Positions 42,967-52,765 of a DNA stretch of 64,000 bases are shown piece after piece. The stretch covers positions 1-64,000 of the forward strand of contig CAJTCH010000019.1 of assembly GCA_910574715.1 (NCBI GenBank), written 5' to 3'. The position numbers and the translations under genes are program-made. Source of the DNA: Lachnospiraceae bacterium. Lineage in GTDB: Bacteria > Bacillota > Clostridia > Lachnospirales > Lachnospiraceae. Position 1 is the stretch's first letter. Every line of letters begins with the position of its first letter. The notes under the pieces were generated by a model that worked only from the letters and a program-made list of their open reading frames with translations, was not told where the DNA came from and ran no database searches.

Positions 42967-44760
42967 ATGGCGAGAAACCGATTGATCGGTGATTATCCCG
43001 TGATAGGGATTCGTCCGGTAATTGATGCCCGCAAGGGAATGCTGGATATCCGGGCCTCATTGGAGGAACAGACGATGGGGATGGCGCAGGCGGCGAAGGA
43101 TCTGATCACGTCCTCTCTTACATACAGTAACGGAGAGCCGGTGCAGGCTGTGGTCTTCGAGCATACGATCGGAAGAGCGGCGGAAGCGGCGGCATGTGCG
43201 GAACGGTTCAAGAAGCTTGGAGTGGATATTACGCTGAGTGTCACTCCGTGCTGGTGTTATGGTTCGGAGACGATGGATATGGATCCGCAGACGATCAAGG
43301 GCGTGTGGGGATTGAATGCGACGGAGCGGCCGGGCGCGGTCTACCTTGCATCCGTGTTGGCGGCACATGCACAAAAAGGTCTTCCGGCATTCGGAATCTA
43401 TGGCAGAGAAGTACAGGAGGCAGATGATCCTGAGATTCCGGAGGATGTGAAGGAGAAGCTTCTAAGCTTCGCAAGGGCGGCAGTTGCAGCAGCTACTATG
43501 AGAGGCAGATCTTATCTTCAGATCGGGTCCATGTGTATGGGTATCGCGGGATCCAGTATTGACGCGGGATTTTTTGAAAAATATCTGGGGATGCGGGTAG
43601 AGTCTGTCGATGAAGTCGAGGTATTGCGGAGAATAGAGGAAGAGATCTATGATCTGGAGGAATATAAAAGAGCGTTGGAGTGGACGAGGCGGTATTGCCG
43701 GGAAGGATTCGACAAGAATCCGGAATATGCGCAGAAATCACGGGAACAGAAGGAAAAGGACTGGGAATTCGTTGTAAAGACCATGTGTATCATCAAGGAT
43801 CTGATGAACGGCAATCCGAAGCTTCCGGAGAGATATTCGGAAGAGCGGCTGGGACATAATGCGATTGCCGGAGGCTTCCAGGGACAGCGGCAGTGGACGG
43901 ACCATTATCCCAACACCGACTTTGCGGAGGCGCTTCTGAACTCATCCTTTGATTGGGAAGGGGCGAGAGAACCGTATATTTTTGCAACAGAGAATGATAC
44001 TTTGAACGGCGTGTCTATGCTTCTCAACAAGCTGTTAAGCGGAAGGGCGCAGATGTTCTCGGATGTCAGGACGTACTGGTCCAAAGAAGCGGTGAAGCGT
44101 GTTACGGGCTATAAGCTTACCGGGGACGCGAAGAAGGCGGGAGGATTCATCCACCTGATCAATTCCGGGGCGTCCTGTCTGGATATGTGCGGCGAAGTGA
44201 AGGATACGGACGGAGAAGGTATCGTCAAGCCGTTTGGTGAGATGGAAGAGGAAGATATATTGAAATGTCTGAAAGCGACGGACTGGTGTCCTGCCGATCT
44301 GGGGTATTTCCGCGGCGGCGGGTATTCTTCCAGGTTCTTAACCGCATCCCGTATGCCGGTTACAATGTCGAGGATCAATCTGGTGAAAGGTCTTGGTCCG
44401 GTCATGCAGATCGCAGAGGGATATACGGTAGTGCTTCCGGACGAGGTATCAGAGGTCTTGTGGAAGAGGACGGATTATACCTGGCCATGTACCTGGTTTG
44501 CGCCGCGGATCACAGGAACGGGCGCATTCAAGTCGGCATATGACGTGATGAACAACTGGGGTGCGAACCATGGGGCGATCAGCTTCGGGCATATTGGCGC
44601 AGACCTGATCACATTATGTTCTATGCTTCGGATTCCGGTATGTATGCATAATGTGGAGGAAGAGAGGATCTTCCGCCCGGCGTGCTGGAATGCATTCGGC
44701 ATGGATAAGGAGAGTCAGGACTATCAGGCATGTAAGAATTATGGTCCCATGTACAGATAG
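42967..44760 (+). CDS. fucI: L-fucose isomerase (FucI-like)
   Basis: A 597-residue protein of FucI length and type. It begins [24 protein letters not shown] and contains [21 protein letters not shown]-like [18 protein letters not shown], the catalytic [19 protein letters not shown] and [16 protein letters not shown]. FucI enzymes convert L-fucose or D-arabinose to the ketose using manganese. Inside a locus with two class II aldolases and two rhamnulokinase-like kinases it would feed a ketose to phosphorylation and cleavage. Confidence 0.87.
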   Translation: MARNRLIGDYPVIGIRPVIDARKGMLDIRASLEEQTMGMAQAAKDLITSSLTYSNGEPVQAVVFEHTIGRAAEAAACAERFKKLGVDITLSVTPCWCYGSETMDMDPQTIKGVWGLNATERPGAVYLASVLAAHAQKGLPAFGIYGREVQEADDPEIPEDVKEKLLSFARAAVAAATMRGRSYLQIGSMCMGIAGSSIDAGFFEKYLGMRVESVDEVEVLRRIEEEIYDLEEYKRALEWTRRYCREGFDKNPEYAQKSREQKEKDWEFVVKTMCIIKDLMNGNPKLPERYSEERLGHNAIAGGFQGQRQWTDHYPNTDFAEALLNSSFDWEGAREPYIFATENDTLNGVSMLLNKLLSGRAQMFSDVRTYWSKEAVKRVTGYKLTGDAKKAGGFIHLINSGASCLDMCGEVKDTDGEGIVKPFGEMEEEDILKCLKATDWCPADLGYFRGGGYSSRFLTASRMPVTMSRINLVKGLGPVMQIAEGYTVVLPDEVSEVLWKRTDYTWPCTWFAPRITGTGAFKSAYDVMNNWGANHGAISFGHIGADLITLCSMLRIPVCMHNVEEERIFRPACWNAFGMDKESQDYQACKNYGPMYR

Positions 44761-44791
44761 GAGAGGGACCGGTTGAGTGAGGAGGTTTGGG

Positions 44792-45895
44792 ATGGCCAAT
44801 ATTACTTTAAAGGATATATGTAAGACATATTCTAACGGAGTGAGCGCCGTAGATCATTTTAACCTGGAGATCAAGGATAAGGAATTCATTATATTCGTCG
44901 GACCTTCCGGGTGCGGGAAGTCCACTACGCTTCGGATGATTGCCGGACTTGAGGATATCACGGCAGGAGAGCTTATGATTGACGGCGATCTGATGAATGA
45001 TGTCCCGGCAAGAGACAGGGATGTGGCGATGGTATTTCAGAGCTATGCACTGTATCCGCATATGACGATCTATGATAACATTGCGTTTGGGCTGCGGAGG
45101 AAGAAGCTCTCCAAGGCAGAGATGGATGCGAAGGTACAGGAGGCGGCGAGGATCCTGGATCTGGAGAGTCAGTTGAAGAAGAAACCAAAGGAACTGTCAG
45201 GCGGGCAGAAACAGAGAGTGGCGATGGGGGCGGCGATCGTGAGAGAGCCAAAGGTATTCCTGATGGATGAACCGCTCTCGAACCTGGACGCCAAACTGCG
45301 CGTGCAGATGAGGGTGGAGATCGCCCAGCTCCATAAGCGTCTTGGCGCGACGATCATATACGTTACGCATGATCAGACGGAAGCCATGACGCTTGGGACG
45401 AGGATCGTCGTCATGAAGGACGGGGTGATCCAGCAGGTGGATACACCGGATCATCTCTATGCAAAACCAAGGAATCTGTTTGTGGCAGGATTTATCGGGT
45501 CTCCGCAGATGAATTTCCTGCATATGACAGTGAAGGAAGAAGCCGGAGATATTTATTTGGAAGCCGGGGAGCTTAAGCTTCGGCTGCCGGAGAATAAGAA
45601 GGAGTGTCTGAAAGGATACGTAGATAATCAGATCATCATGGGAATCCGACCTGGAGATATCAAGACCCTGGATGATTCGGAAGAAAGGCTTGAGCAGTGG
45701 GCTGCAGACGTAAAGGTGCAGGTCTACGAGCTTCTGGGAGCAGAAGCTTTGCTGTATTTTGAATATGCCGGAAACAGGATCATTGCAAGTGTGAGCGCGA
45801 AGACAGAGGCAAGAGAGGGCGGCGGGATCAGGCTGGCGTTCGATATGGACAAAGCCTATCTGTTTGACCGGGATACGGAGCTTGCGATTCTGTGA
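44792..45895 (+). CDS. ugpC: ABC transporter ATP-binding protein, UgpC/MsmK-like
   Basis: A 367-residue ATPase: Walker A GPSGCGKST, signature LSGGQKQRVAMG, Walker B VFLMDEPLSNLDAKLR, and a C-terminal TOBE/OB region (IMGIRPGDIKTL). It energises the permeases at 40360 and 41242. I start at the ATG after GGAGGTTTGGG. The frame is open 15 bp upstream. A dedicated ATPase in the operon is notable, because many Bacillota share one between sugar importers. Confidence 0.9.
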   Translation: MANITLKDICKTYSNGVSAVDHFNLEIKDKEFIIFVGPSGCGKSTTLRMIAGLEDITAGELMIDGDLMNDVPARDRDVAMVFQSYALYPHMTIYDNIAFGLRRKKLSKAEMDAKVQEAARILDLESQLKKKPKELSGGQKQRVAMGAAIVREPKVFLMDEPLSNLDAKLRVQMRVEIAQLHKRLGATIIYVTHDQTEAMTLGTRIVVMKDGVIQQVDTPDHLYAKPRNLFVAGFIGSPQMNFLHMTVKEEAGDIYLEAGELKLRLPENKKECLKGYVDNQIIMGIRPGDIKTLDDSEERLEQWAADVKVQVYELLGAEALLYFEYAGNRIIASVSAKTEAREGGGIRLAFDMDKAYLFDRDTELAIL

Positions 45896-45913
45896 CGAGA
45901 GGAGGAACGAAAC

Positions 45914-46942
45914 ATGAAAGTAGTATATTTGACAGAACCGGGAAAGATGGAGATCGCAGAGGAACCAAGGCCGGAGGTGACGCCGGGCCATGTGGTGGTG
46001 AAGATCGAATATAACGGGATCTGCGGATCGGACGTGCATTTCTTCAAGGACGGAAGAGTGGGAGACTGCGTGCTCCGTGATAAATTCGTGCTGGGGCATG
46101 AGGTGTCAGGAACCGTTGTGGAAGTAGGCGAGGGAGTGACGCATCTGAAGGTTAATGACAGGGTAGCGTTAGAACCGGGCTATGCTTGCGGTAAATGTGA
46201 ATTCTGCAAATCAGGAAGATATAATCTCTGCCCGGAGATGAAATTCTTCGCGGCGCCGCCGGTTGCAGGGGCGCTGAAGGAATATGTTTCACATCCGGCG
46301 GATATGTGTTTCAAGCTTCCGGAGAATGTATCGACGATGGAAGGCGCGCTTGTGGAACCGCTTGCGGTAGGGCTGCATGCGACTGGTCTTGGCGGGGTAT
46401 CTCTGGGACAGTCGGCGGTGATCCTTGGAGCAGGGTGCATCGGTCTGGTGACGCTCTTGTCGGCGAAGGCGCGGGGAGCTTCCAGAGTCATTGTAGCGGA
46501 TCTCTATGATAAGAGATTGGAATTCGCCCGGAATATGGGGGCGGATTATGTGATTAATGTCCAGAAGGAAGATCTTCTCCAGAGAATAGGGGAGATCCTT
46601 GGGGACGGGCCGGATGTGGTGTTCGAGACGGCAGGTTCTCCGGTGACCATTGCGCAGACACCTCATGTTGCTAAGAAGGGCGGAACGATCGTATTGGTAG
46701 GAATGTCCTCAGAGAGCGAGATCAAGTACAATTTCTTCCAGGCCATGGAGAAGGAGGTAACGATCAAATGCGTATTCCGTTACCGTAATCTGTATCCGGT
46801 GGCGATTGCGGCGATCTCCAGCGGAAGTATCAATGTGAAGCAGATCGTGACTCACGAGTTTACCCTGGACGAATCAAACAAAGCATTTGCCACAGTGGTA
46901 GAAGATGCACAGAATGTTGTGAAAGGCATTATTAAGATGTAA
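45914..46942 (+). CDS. Zinc-dependent sorbitol/xylitol dehydrogenase family protein
   Basis: A 342-residue medium-chain dehydrogenase. ICGSDVHFFKDGRVGDCVLRD and GHEVSGTVVEVG hold the catalytic zinc, CGKCEFCKSGRYNLC the structural zinc, and GAGCIGLVTLLSAKARGAS the NAD fold. It closely fits polyol (xylitol/sorbitol) dehydrogenases that produce ketoses. It is separated by 18 bp from the ATPase and 11 bp from the next kinase. Confidence 0.85.
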   Translation: MKVVYLTEPGKMEIAEEPRPEVTPGHVVVKIEYNGICGSDVHFFKDGRVGDCVLRDKFVLGHEVSGTVVEVGEGVTHLKVNDRVALEPGYACGKCEFCKSGRYNLCPEMKFFAAPPVAGALKEYVSHPADMCFKLPENVSTMEGALVEPLAVGLHATGLGGVSLGQSAVILGAGCIGLVTLLSAKARGASRVIVADLYDKRLEFARNMGADYVINVQKEDLLQRIGEILGDGPDVVFETAGSPVTIAQTPHVAKKGGTIVLVGMSSESEIKYNFFQAMEKEVTIKCVFRYRNLYPVAIAAISSGSINVKQIVTHEFTLDESNKAFATVVEDAQNVVKGIIKM

Positions 46943-46953
46943 GGATGGCGGGT

Positions 46954-47916
46954 ATGGATCGAGTAAAATATGATATCTTTTGTATTGGCGCCTGTGTCCA
47001 GGATATTCTGTTGGAAGGAATCGAGGAAGAGGATTTTAAGAATTCCGTGACTGTCTTAAAGAGGGCAGTCTTTACTTCCGGCGGAGATGCCACCAACGAA
47101 GCGGTGGTCTTAAGCAGGCTTGGAAATAAGACGGCTCTGCTTGCCAAGATAGATACAGGCATGGCGGGAAATGCGGTATATCAGGATCTTCGGAATGAAG
47201 GTGTTGATACTTCACAGATCGTCAGGGATGAACACAGCCGTTCTACCAGTGCGTTTGTTGCGATTGATTCGGCTGGGAACCATAAGTTCTTTCTGGCGAA
47301 GGGAGAGAACGAAGGGATTGCCCTTAACGAGATTGACTGTGAGGGATTGAAGAATACCAGGGCGGTGTGTGTCGGCAGTATGTATACCTCCTATCATCTG
47401 GATCGGTGCGGAATGAGAGAACTGATGCAGGCGGCGAGAGAGGCCGGCGCGGTCACATTTGCAGATATGGATCATGATGTGGAGAAGCTTGGGCCTCATG
47501 CAATGGACCATGTACTGCCGTATGTGGATTATCTGCTGCCAAGTATGGATGAGGCAGTGTATATCACGGGAGAACAGGATGAGAGGAAGGCGGCTGCTGA
47601 GATCTTAAGACGCGGTGTGAAGACGGTGGTGATCAAGCTGGGTGCAAAGGGCTGCTACGTCAGAGACGCAAAGACAGAATTCTATATGGATCCTTTCTAT
47701 ATAGAGGCGAAGGACACGACAGGATGCGGGGATAACTTCGTTGCAGGCTTCATCCACTCGGTATTGAAGGGCAGGACGCTTGAAGAGAGCGCCAGGTTCG
47801 CCTGTGCCGTCGGTGCGGTGAATTCTACGCAGATCGGCGGCCATATGGCGGTGAGGAGTGAACGGCAGATCGAAGAGTTCATGAATACGGCATCCCAGAG
47901 AAGGATTGAACGTTAA
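46954..47916 (+). CDS. PfkB family carbohydrate kinase
   Basis: A 320-residue ribokinase-fold kinase: GGDATNEAVVLSRLG in the N-terminal lid region and the catalytic EAKDTTGCGDNFVAGF near residue 250. It phosphorylates a sugar, sugar acid or ketose. I choose the ATG at 46954 over 46945 because AAGGA is correctly placed for it. It is the only kinase of this type among three kinase families in the locus. Confidence 0.85.
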   Translation: MDRVKYDIFCIGACVQDILLEGIEEEDFKNSVTVLKRAVFTSGGDATNEAVVLSRLGNKTALLAKIDTGMAGNAVYQDLRNEGVDTSQIVRDEHSRSTSAFVAIDSAGNHKFFLAKGENEGIALNEIDCEGLKNTRAVCVGSMYTSYHLDRCGMRELMQAAREAGAVTFADMDHDVEKLGPHAMDHVLPYVDYLLPSMDEAVYITGEQDERKAAAEILRRGVKTVVIKLGAKGCYVRDAKTEFYMDPFYIEAKDTTGCGDNFVAGFIHSVLKGRTLEESARFACAVGAVNSTQIGGHMAVRSERQIEEFMNTASQRRIER

Positions 47917-47927
47917 GAGGTAATTCT

Positions 47928-49385
47928 ATGGGCAGAGTGATGGCAGTTGATATTGGAGCAAGCAGCTACAGGGTGATAGAGGGAGTTTATTCGGGAGGCT
48001 GTCTCTCTATGAAGGTGCTGGCCAGGTTTAAGCATGAGCCGGTCATGGAGAACGGACATTACCGCTGGGATGTATATGGAATTGTCAGGAATGTGACAGA
48101 GGTGATCCGGGAAGCCGCCAGAGAAGGAGAACCAGTCGTGTCGATCGGGTTCGATACGTTCGGGACGGATTTCGGATTGCTTGACGGGGATGGGAGATTG
48201 ATCGAGAAGCCGATCGCGTACCGGGACAGTATCAGTAACGGTATCTGCGAGAAATATTTGCAGGACGAATCCCTGTATGCCCGGATTGGCGGCAGCTTCT
48301 CCGGTACGTGTACGGCAAGCATCTTAAAGGGAATGAGAGAGAGCGGTCATCAACCGCTTGATCAGGCAGAACGATTGCTTTTCATGCCGGATCTGATGGC
48401 GTATCTTTTTACCGGAGAGACGGTGAATGAAGCAACGATCGCTACCACGTCAAGGCTCATGGATATCGGGAAGAGAGAGTGGGATTATGAACTGATAGAA
48501 GGGCTTGGGATCCCGGGTAAGATCTTTGGTCCGCTGTCTGAGGCGGGGAGCGCCGTGGGACGGTTAAAACGGGAGATCAGCCGGGGAATTGGGAATCTTG
48601 AGGATACAACGGTGGTATTGGCGGCGTGCCATGATACGGCGTCTGCCGTCAGTATCATTCCAAGGAGAAAAGGGGGTTCATTTATCAGCAGCGGAACATG
48701 GTCTGTGAAGGGGATCGTCTGTGACGCTCCCTACCGGTCAGAGCAGGCGTGCAGATATCGGATGGCCAATGAAGGACAGCCGGGCGGAAGATACCGGCTG
48801 ATCCGCAATATTACCGGGCTGTGGCTTATGGAGGAATGTGTTCGCAGTTGGAAGAAAGCCGGCGTGACGGTGGAGATCCCTGAAATCGCGAGACAGGCGT
48901 CCGGGAAGAAGGCTTTTCCTTCTATTATAGATGTGGATGCGCCGGATTTTGCCGAGGCGGGGGATATGCCGGAGAAGATACGGAAGTTCTGCCAAAGGAC
49001 CGGACAGAAGATTCCGGATACGCCTGTGGATGTGATGCAGGTGATTGTTCAGGGACTTGCCTGCGAATACCGCAGGCACAATAAACAGATCAAAGAGGTG
49101 ACGGGGGAGAAGATCCATACGATTTATATTGTAGGCGGAGGCAGGAATAACCGGTATCTGAATCAGTGTACGTCCGATGTGACCGGATGCCGGGTGATTG
49201 CGGGGCACCCGGAGGCGACGGCGATGGGGAATCTCCTGATTCAATTGTGGGCAGCAGGTGAAGTACCTTCTATGGAGGAGATCCCTGCAATCGCGGGAAA
49301 GAATATGCAAGAAGAGATCTATGTGCCAAAATGCAACAAAGAGTGGGATGCGATGTATTCTTTCTATACCGGGAAGTTGAAGTGA
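47928..49385 (+). CDS. FGGY family kinase, rhamnulokinase-like (1)
   Basis: A 485-residue sugar kinase with an N-terminal MAVDIGASSYRVIEG phosphate-1 loop, SIGFDTFGTDFGLLD, ACHDTASAVSIIP, SSGTWSVKG and the C-terminal IYIVGGGRNNRYLNQCTSD. The layout matches RhaB-type kinases, which phosphorylate the C1 hydroxyl of L-rhamnulose. No rhamnose isomerase is present, so the substrate is probably another ketose made by the fucose-isomerase-family proteins. Confidence 0.85.
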   Translation: MGRVMAVDIGASSYRVIEGVYSGGCLSMKVLARFKHEPVMENGHYRWDVYGIVRNVTEVIREAAREGEPVVSIGFDTFGTDFGLLDGDGRLIEKPIAYRDSISNGICEKYLQDESLYARIGGSFSGTCTASILKGMRESGHQPLDQAERLLFMPDLMAYLFTGETVNEATIATTSRLMDIGKREWDYELIEGLGIPGKIFGPLSEAGSAVGRLKREISRGIGNLEDTTVVLAACHDTASAVSIIPRRKGGSFISSGTWSVKGIVCDAPYRSEQACRYRMANEGQPGGRYRLIRNITGLWLMEECVRSWKKAGVTVEIPEIARQASGKKAFPSIIDVDAPDFAEAGDMPEKIRKFCQRTGQKIPDTPVDVMQVIVQGLACEYRRHNKQIKEVTGEKIHTIYIVGGGRNNRYLNQCTSDVTGCRVIAGHPEATAMGNLLIQLWAAGEVPSMEEIPAIAGKNMQEEIYVPKCNKEWDAMYSFYTGKLK

Positions 49386-49437
49386 AGCATGAGAGACGGA
49401 AGTGAATGAGCGACAGAAGAGATAAGGGAGAGTAAAG

Positions 49438-50937
49438 ATGCGCTATTTGGTGGTGGATATCGGTTCGGGCAGTGTGAAGATCTATCTTGCAGCGTTGGAT
49501 GATAGGAAGAGGTTCACGATGGAAGAGGCAGACCGGTTTGAAACCGGGAGAACCAGCCTTGAGGGGCATACCGTGACGAATGTATTTGCTGTCTATGACC
49601 GGATCTGTGAGGTGATCAGGAAGCTTGGAAGAAAAGGAATCAAGATCGATGCGATGGGAATAGATTCCTGGTGTTCCGATTATGGGATCCTGGATATGGA
49701 CAGCGGAGCCGTCACCATACCGGTATTCTACAGGGATCCGCGTACAGACGGATATGGCAGACGGGTGGAGCAGGTCATGGATTACAGAGAGATCTACAGG
49801 CTTACGACCCAGAGAAGGATTGAGAATTCGACTTTGTGCCAGCTTCTTGCATACCGGGATGAATATCCCAGAGGACTCGACGGTGCGAAGAAGCTATTAT
49901 TTATCGGAGATCTCCTGATGTATCTGTTCACCGGGAAACTGTGCTCAGAGGTGTCGGTGGCATCTTATTCCCAGTTATACAGTACAGAGAGGGATATGTG
50001 GGCGGAAGAGATATTGGAGGCATATCAGCTTCCGAAGTCTTTGATGCCTCCGGTGGTTCCGGCGGGAACGGTTCTGGGAAATATCAGGCGCGAGCTTCGG
50101 AGCTTTCTTGGCATAGGAGAGGTTAAGGTGGTAGCCCCTGCCGTTCATGACACTTCTTCGGCGGCGGTTACTGTTCCGGCTGGAGAAGGGGAGAACTGGG
50201 CATTTCTGGCGACCGGCTCCTGGTTCCTGATGAGTATGGAGACGGAGCAGGTGTACTGCAATGAAGCGGCGTACCGGTATCAGCTTACCAGCACTGGTCT
50301 GGCATTTGGAAATATTTTGCTGAAGAAAAATATCACGGCAATGTGGCTTCTGCAGGAATGTAAGAGAAAATGGGACGAAAAATATGCGGAAATCAGCCCG
50401 GAAGGGTACAGCTATGCAGAGATCGCGAAGATGGCAGAAGAGGCAGAAGCATTTGCCGGAATCATAGATACAGAGTATGAAGGATTCGTCCATCCGGCCG
50501 ATATGGTGGAGGAAATACGGGGCTATCTGGCGCGTACAGGGCAGAAAGTACCGGAATATGGTGATATCGGCCAGATCACACGTATTATATATGAGAGTAT
50601 TGCCTTGCAGTCGAAGAGAGCGCTTGAGATGCTCCGGGAAGTTACAGGAAAACAGATAGATCTCTTATATATAATCGGCGGAGCGAACCGTGTGAGCCTG
50701 CTGAATCAATTCATTGCAGATGCGGCGGGGATTCCTGTGCGGGTGGGGCAGTCGGAGGCAACAGCGGTTGGGAATGCCCTGCTGCAGGCTTATGGTATGG
50801 GGCAGGTAGAATCAGAAGAAGAGATCCGGAAGATTGTCCGGGAATATGAAGAGATAGTGGAATATTACCCGAAGGAGGAGATTATATGGAAGGAAAATAT
50901 ATGCGCGGGATTGCGGCGCTTGGGAATGGAGAAGTAG
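49438..50937 (+). CDS. FGGY family kinase, rhamnulokinase-like (2)
   Basis: A 499-residue paralogue of the preceding kinase: YLVVDIGSGSVKIYLA, AMGIDSWCSDYGILD, AVHDTSSAAVTVP, ATGSWFLMS and LYIIGGANRVSLLNQFIAD. The divergence is large, so it is not a recent duplicate. Its 3' end overlaps the next dehydrogenase by 52 bp. Two adjacent kinases of the same family suggest two ketose substrates or a two-subunit arrangement. Confidence 0.85.
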   Translation: MRYLVVDIGSGSVKIYLAALDDRKRFTMEEADRFETGRTSLEGHTVTNVFAVYDRICEVIRKLGRKGIKIDAMGIDSWCSDYGILDMDSGAVTIPVFYRDPRTDGYGRRVEQVMDYREIYRLTTQRRIENSTLCQLLAYRDEYPRGLDGAKKLLFIGDLLMYLFTGKLCSEVSVASYSQLYSTERDMWAEEILEAYQLPKSLMPPVVPAGTVLGNIRRELRSFLGIGEVKVVAPAVHDTSSAAVTVPAGEGENWAFLATGSWFLMSMETEQVYCNEAAYRYQLTSTGLAFGNILLKKNITAMWLLQECKRKWDEKYAEISPEGYSYAEIAKMAEEAEAFAGIIDTEYEGFVHPADMVEEIRGYLARTGQKVPEYGDIGQITRIIYESIALQSKRALEMLREVTGKQIDLLYIIGGANRVSLLNQFIADAAGIPVRVGQSEATAVGNALLQAYGMGQVESEEEIRKIVREYEEIVEYYPKEEIIWKENICAGLRRLGMEK

Positions 50938-51929
50938 AACTGGTGCGCGATGTGCCGGTTCCGGAAATAGGACCTTATGAGGCTCTGATCAGGATGAAGA
51001 CCTGCGGCTTCTGTAATGGGACGGATTTCCATATCATCCGGGGAGAGATGCCGGTTACAGTAGACAGTTTCCCGACACTTCTTGGCCATGAGGGTGTCGG
51101 GGATATCGTGGAATTGGGAAGTAAGGTGAGAAATTATAAGATCGGAGACCGTATCTTGAATCCGATCGTCCGGATCATGCCGGGTACGCGTTATGGGTGT
51201 ACCTGGGGAGCAATGTGCGACTATGCGCTTGTGCAGGACCAGAAGGCGATGATTGACGACGGAGTATCAGAGTCGGAGCTGATACCAAGGCAATTGGAAT
51301 GCGTACAGATTCCGTCGGATTTCGATCTGATCGACGGCGGAGATCTTATGACATTGAACGAGTGCTTCAGTGCGGCGAGGAATTTTGATGTGGCTGATAA
51401 GGATGTCCTGGTCTACGGCGCGGGTCCGATGGGACTTGCCACCATGAAATATATGCGTTACCTGGGCGCGAAGACGATCACGGTGATCGACGGGGTGGAG
51501 GACAGGCTTGAGTTGGCGAAGACCTTATCCCAGGTAGATGAGACGATTAATTTTAATCAGACTGATAAAAAAGAAGCGCTGGAAGGCAGACTGTTTGACC
51601 GAGTGATTGATATCGTAGGGCTTACTTCTATATTATTGGAGGGTTCACATCTGCTGCGGCCTTATGGGATCATCGGCTCTATGGGAGTTCTCCGCAATAC
51701 AGATTCTTCCCTGAACCTGTTGGAGCTTAAGAATAATACTCGGCTGCAGATGTTGAATTTCCCATATGGACAGTATGAGATCACTGCGGAAAATGTGGAA
51801 TTGATCAGGAAGGGTGTGATCGATCCTAAGGATTTCTACAGTCATGTGAGAAGTGTGGAGGATATTCAGGAAGTCGTGCAGCTTGTGGCGGATAAGAAAG
51901 CGATCAAGGTGATCCTGACATTGGAATAA
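50886..51929 (+). CDS. Medium-chain alcohol dehydrogenase lacking the structural zinc cluster
   Basis: A 347-residue protein with catalytic-zinc motifs (KTCGFCNGTDFHII, GHEGVGDIVELG) and a nucleotide fold (VYGAGPMGLATMKYM). Where relatives have four clustered cysteines it has IRIMPGTRYGCTWGAMC-like sequence, so structural zinc is probably absent. AAGGAGG before the ATG fixes the start inside the preceding gene. It resembles glucose or polyol dehydrogenases. The substrate is unknown. Confidence 0.8.
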   Translation: MEGKYMRGIAALGNGEVELVRDVPVPEIGPYEALIRMKTCGFCNGTDFHIIRGEMPVTVDSFPTLLGHEGVGDIVELGSKVRNYKIGDRILNPIVRIMPGTRYGCTWGAMCDYALVQDQKAMIDDGVSESELIPRQLECVQIPSDFDLIDGGDLMTLNECFSAARNFDVADKDVLVYGAGPMGLATMKYMRYLGAKTITVIDGVEDRLELAKTLSQVDETINFNQTDKKEALEGRLFDRVIDIVGLTSILLEGSHLLRPYGIIGSMGVLRNTDSSLNLLELKNNTRLQMLNFPYGQYEITAENVELIRKGVIDPKDFYSHVRSVEDIQEVVQLVADKKAIKVILTLE

Positions 51930-51942
51930 GGGGGAAGGCAGA

Positions 51943-52614
51943 GTGAAGGAAACAGAGTTAAAAGCATTGATCTGTGATATTGGGAAGCGGATCTATACGA
52001 ATGGATTCGTGGCAGCCAACGATGGTAATATCACGGTGAAGTTAAATGACAGAGAGTATCTTACGACGCCGACGGGAATCAGCAAAGGCTATCTGACTCC
52101 GGAGATGATCGTCAAGGTCAACGATAAGGGAGAGACCTTAGAGGGAGAGTACAGGCCGTCCTCGGAGGTAAAAGTACATCTGAGGGTGTATTCGGAGCGT
52201 GAAGATGTGGGTGCGGTGGTACATGCACACCCGCCGTATGCGACGACATTCGCGGTAGCACACATTCCGTTAGATGAATATATACTTCCGGAATCCGTGT
52301 ATGCACTGGGCGCGGTCCCGATCGTTCCCTATGCGCAGCCATCCACACAGGAGCTTGCGGACGGGCTGATCCCGTATCTTCAGGATTATGATGCATTTAT
52401 CCTGGAGAATCATGGAACGGTTACGGTAGGGGCAGATCTGATCAAGGCTTATTATAAGACGGAGACTTTGGAATACAATGCTAAGATCACTTATCTGACG
52501 AAGGTACTGGGGAAGTGGAATGAACTCCCGCAGGATGAGATCGAGAAGCTGGTTGCATCATATCGGGCAAGCAATCCTGGCGGGAAGCATCCGGGATATG
52601 TGAAGTTCGGGTAA
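51943..52614 (+). CDS. Class II aldolase (second fuculose/ribulose-phosphate aldolase-like)
   Basis: A 223-residue zinc aldolase starting at a GTG. FVAANDGNITVKLNDREYLTTPTG, VVHAHPPYATTFA and ENHGTVTVG carry the substrate and zinc residues. It differs clearly from the 33038 paralogue, including HAHP in place of HCHP. It is the last gene of the importer module and would cleave the ketose 1-phosphates made by the kinases. Its stop lies inside a short repeat element. Confidence 0.85.
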   Translation: MKETELKALICDIGKRIYTNGFVAANDGNITVKLNDREYLTTPTGISKGYLTPEMIVKVNDKGETLEGEYRPSSEVKVHLRVYSEREDVGAVVHAHPPYATTFAVAHIPLDEYILPESVYALGAVPIVPYAQPSTQELADGLIPYLQDYDAFILENHGTVTVGADLIKAYYKTETLEYNAKITYLTKVLGKWNELPQDEIEKLVASYRASNPGGKHPGYVKFG

Positions 52615-52638
52615 CAGTGAAGGTATCTGAACTGTTAC
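52611..52638. repeat. Short GTAACAGT...ACTGTTAC palindrome
   Basis: Perfect 8-bp arms around TGAAGGTATCTGA. It overlaps the aldolase stop codon. The end TCTGAACTGTTAC matches the right end of the 38.7 kb element. Confidence 0.5.
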
Positions 52639-52672
52639 AAGTTCGGCGAGCGGGAAATGAACAAACGTTAAT

Positions 52673-52723
52673 GAAATAAAATTTCTCAGAAACGTTGACA
52701 CATACGGTTGGCCGGACTAAAAT
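52673..52723 (+). promoter_or_regulatory. Operator and promoter of the aldolase-RpiR operon
   Basis: GAAATAAAATTTC at 52673-52685 lies ten bases upstream of TTGACA (52695-52700). A 17-bp spacer and TAAAAT (52718-52723) follow. The palindrome is identical to the one at 37446. Confidence 0.65.
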
Positions 52724-52765
52724 AGAGGATATATAAGAAATATAATTACACGGAGGGAAAGAACT

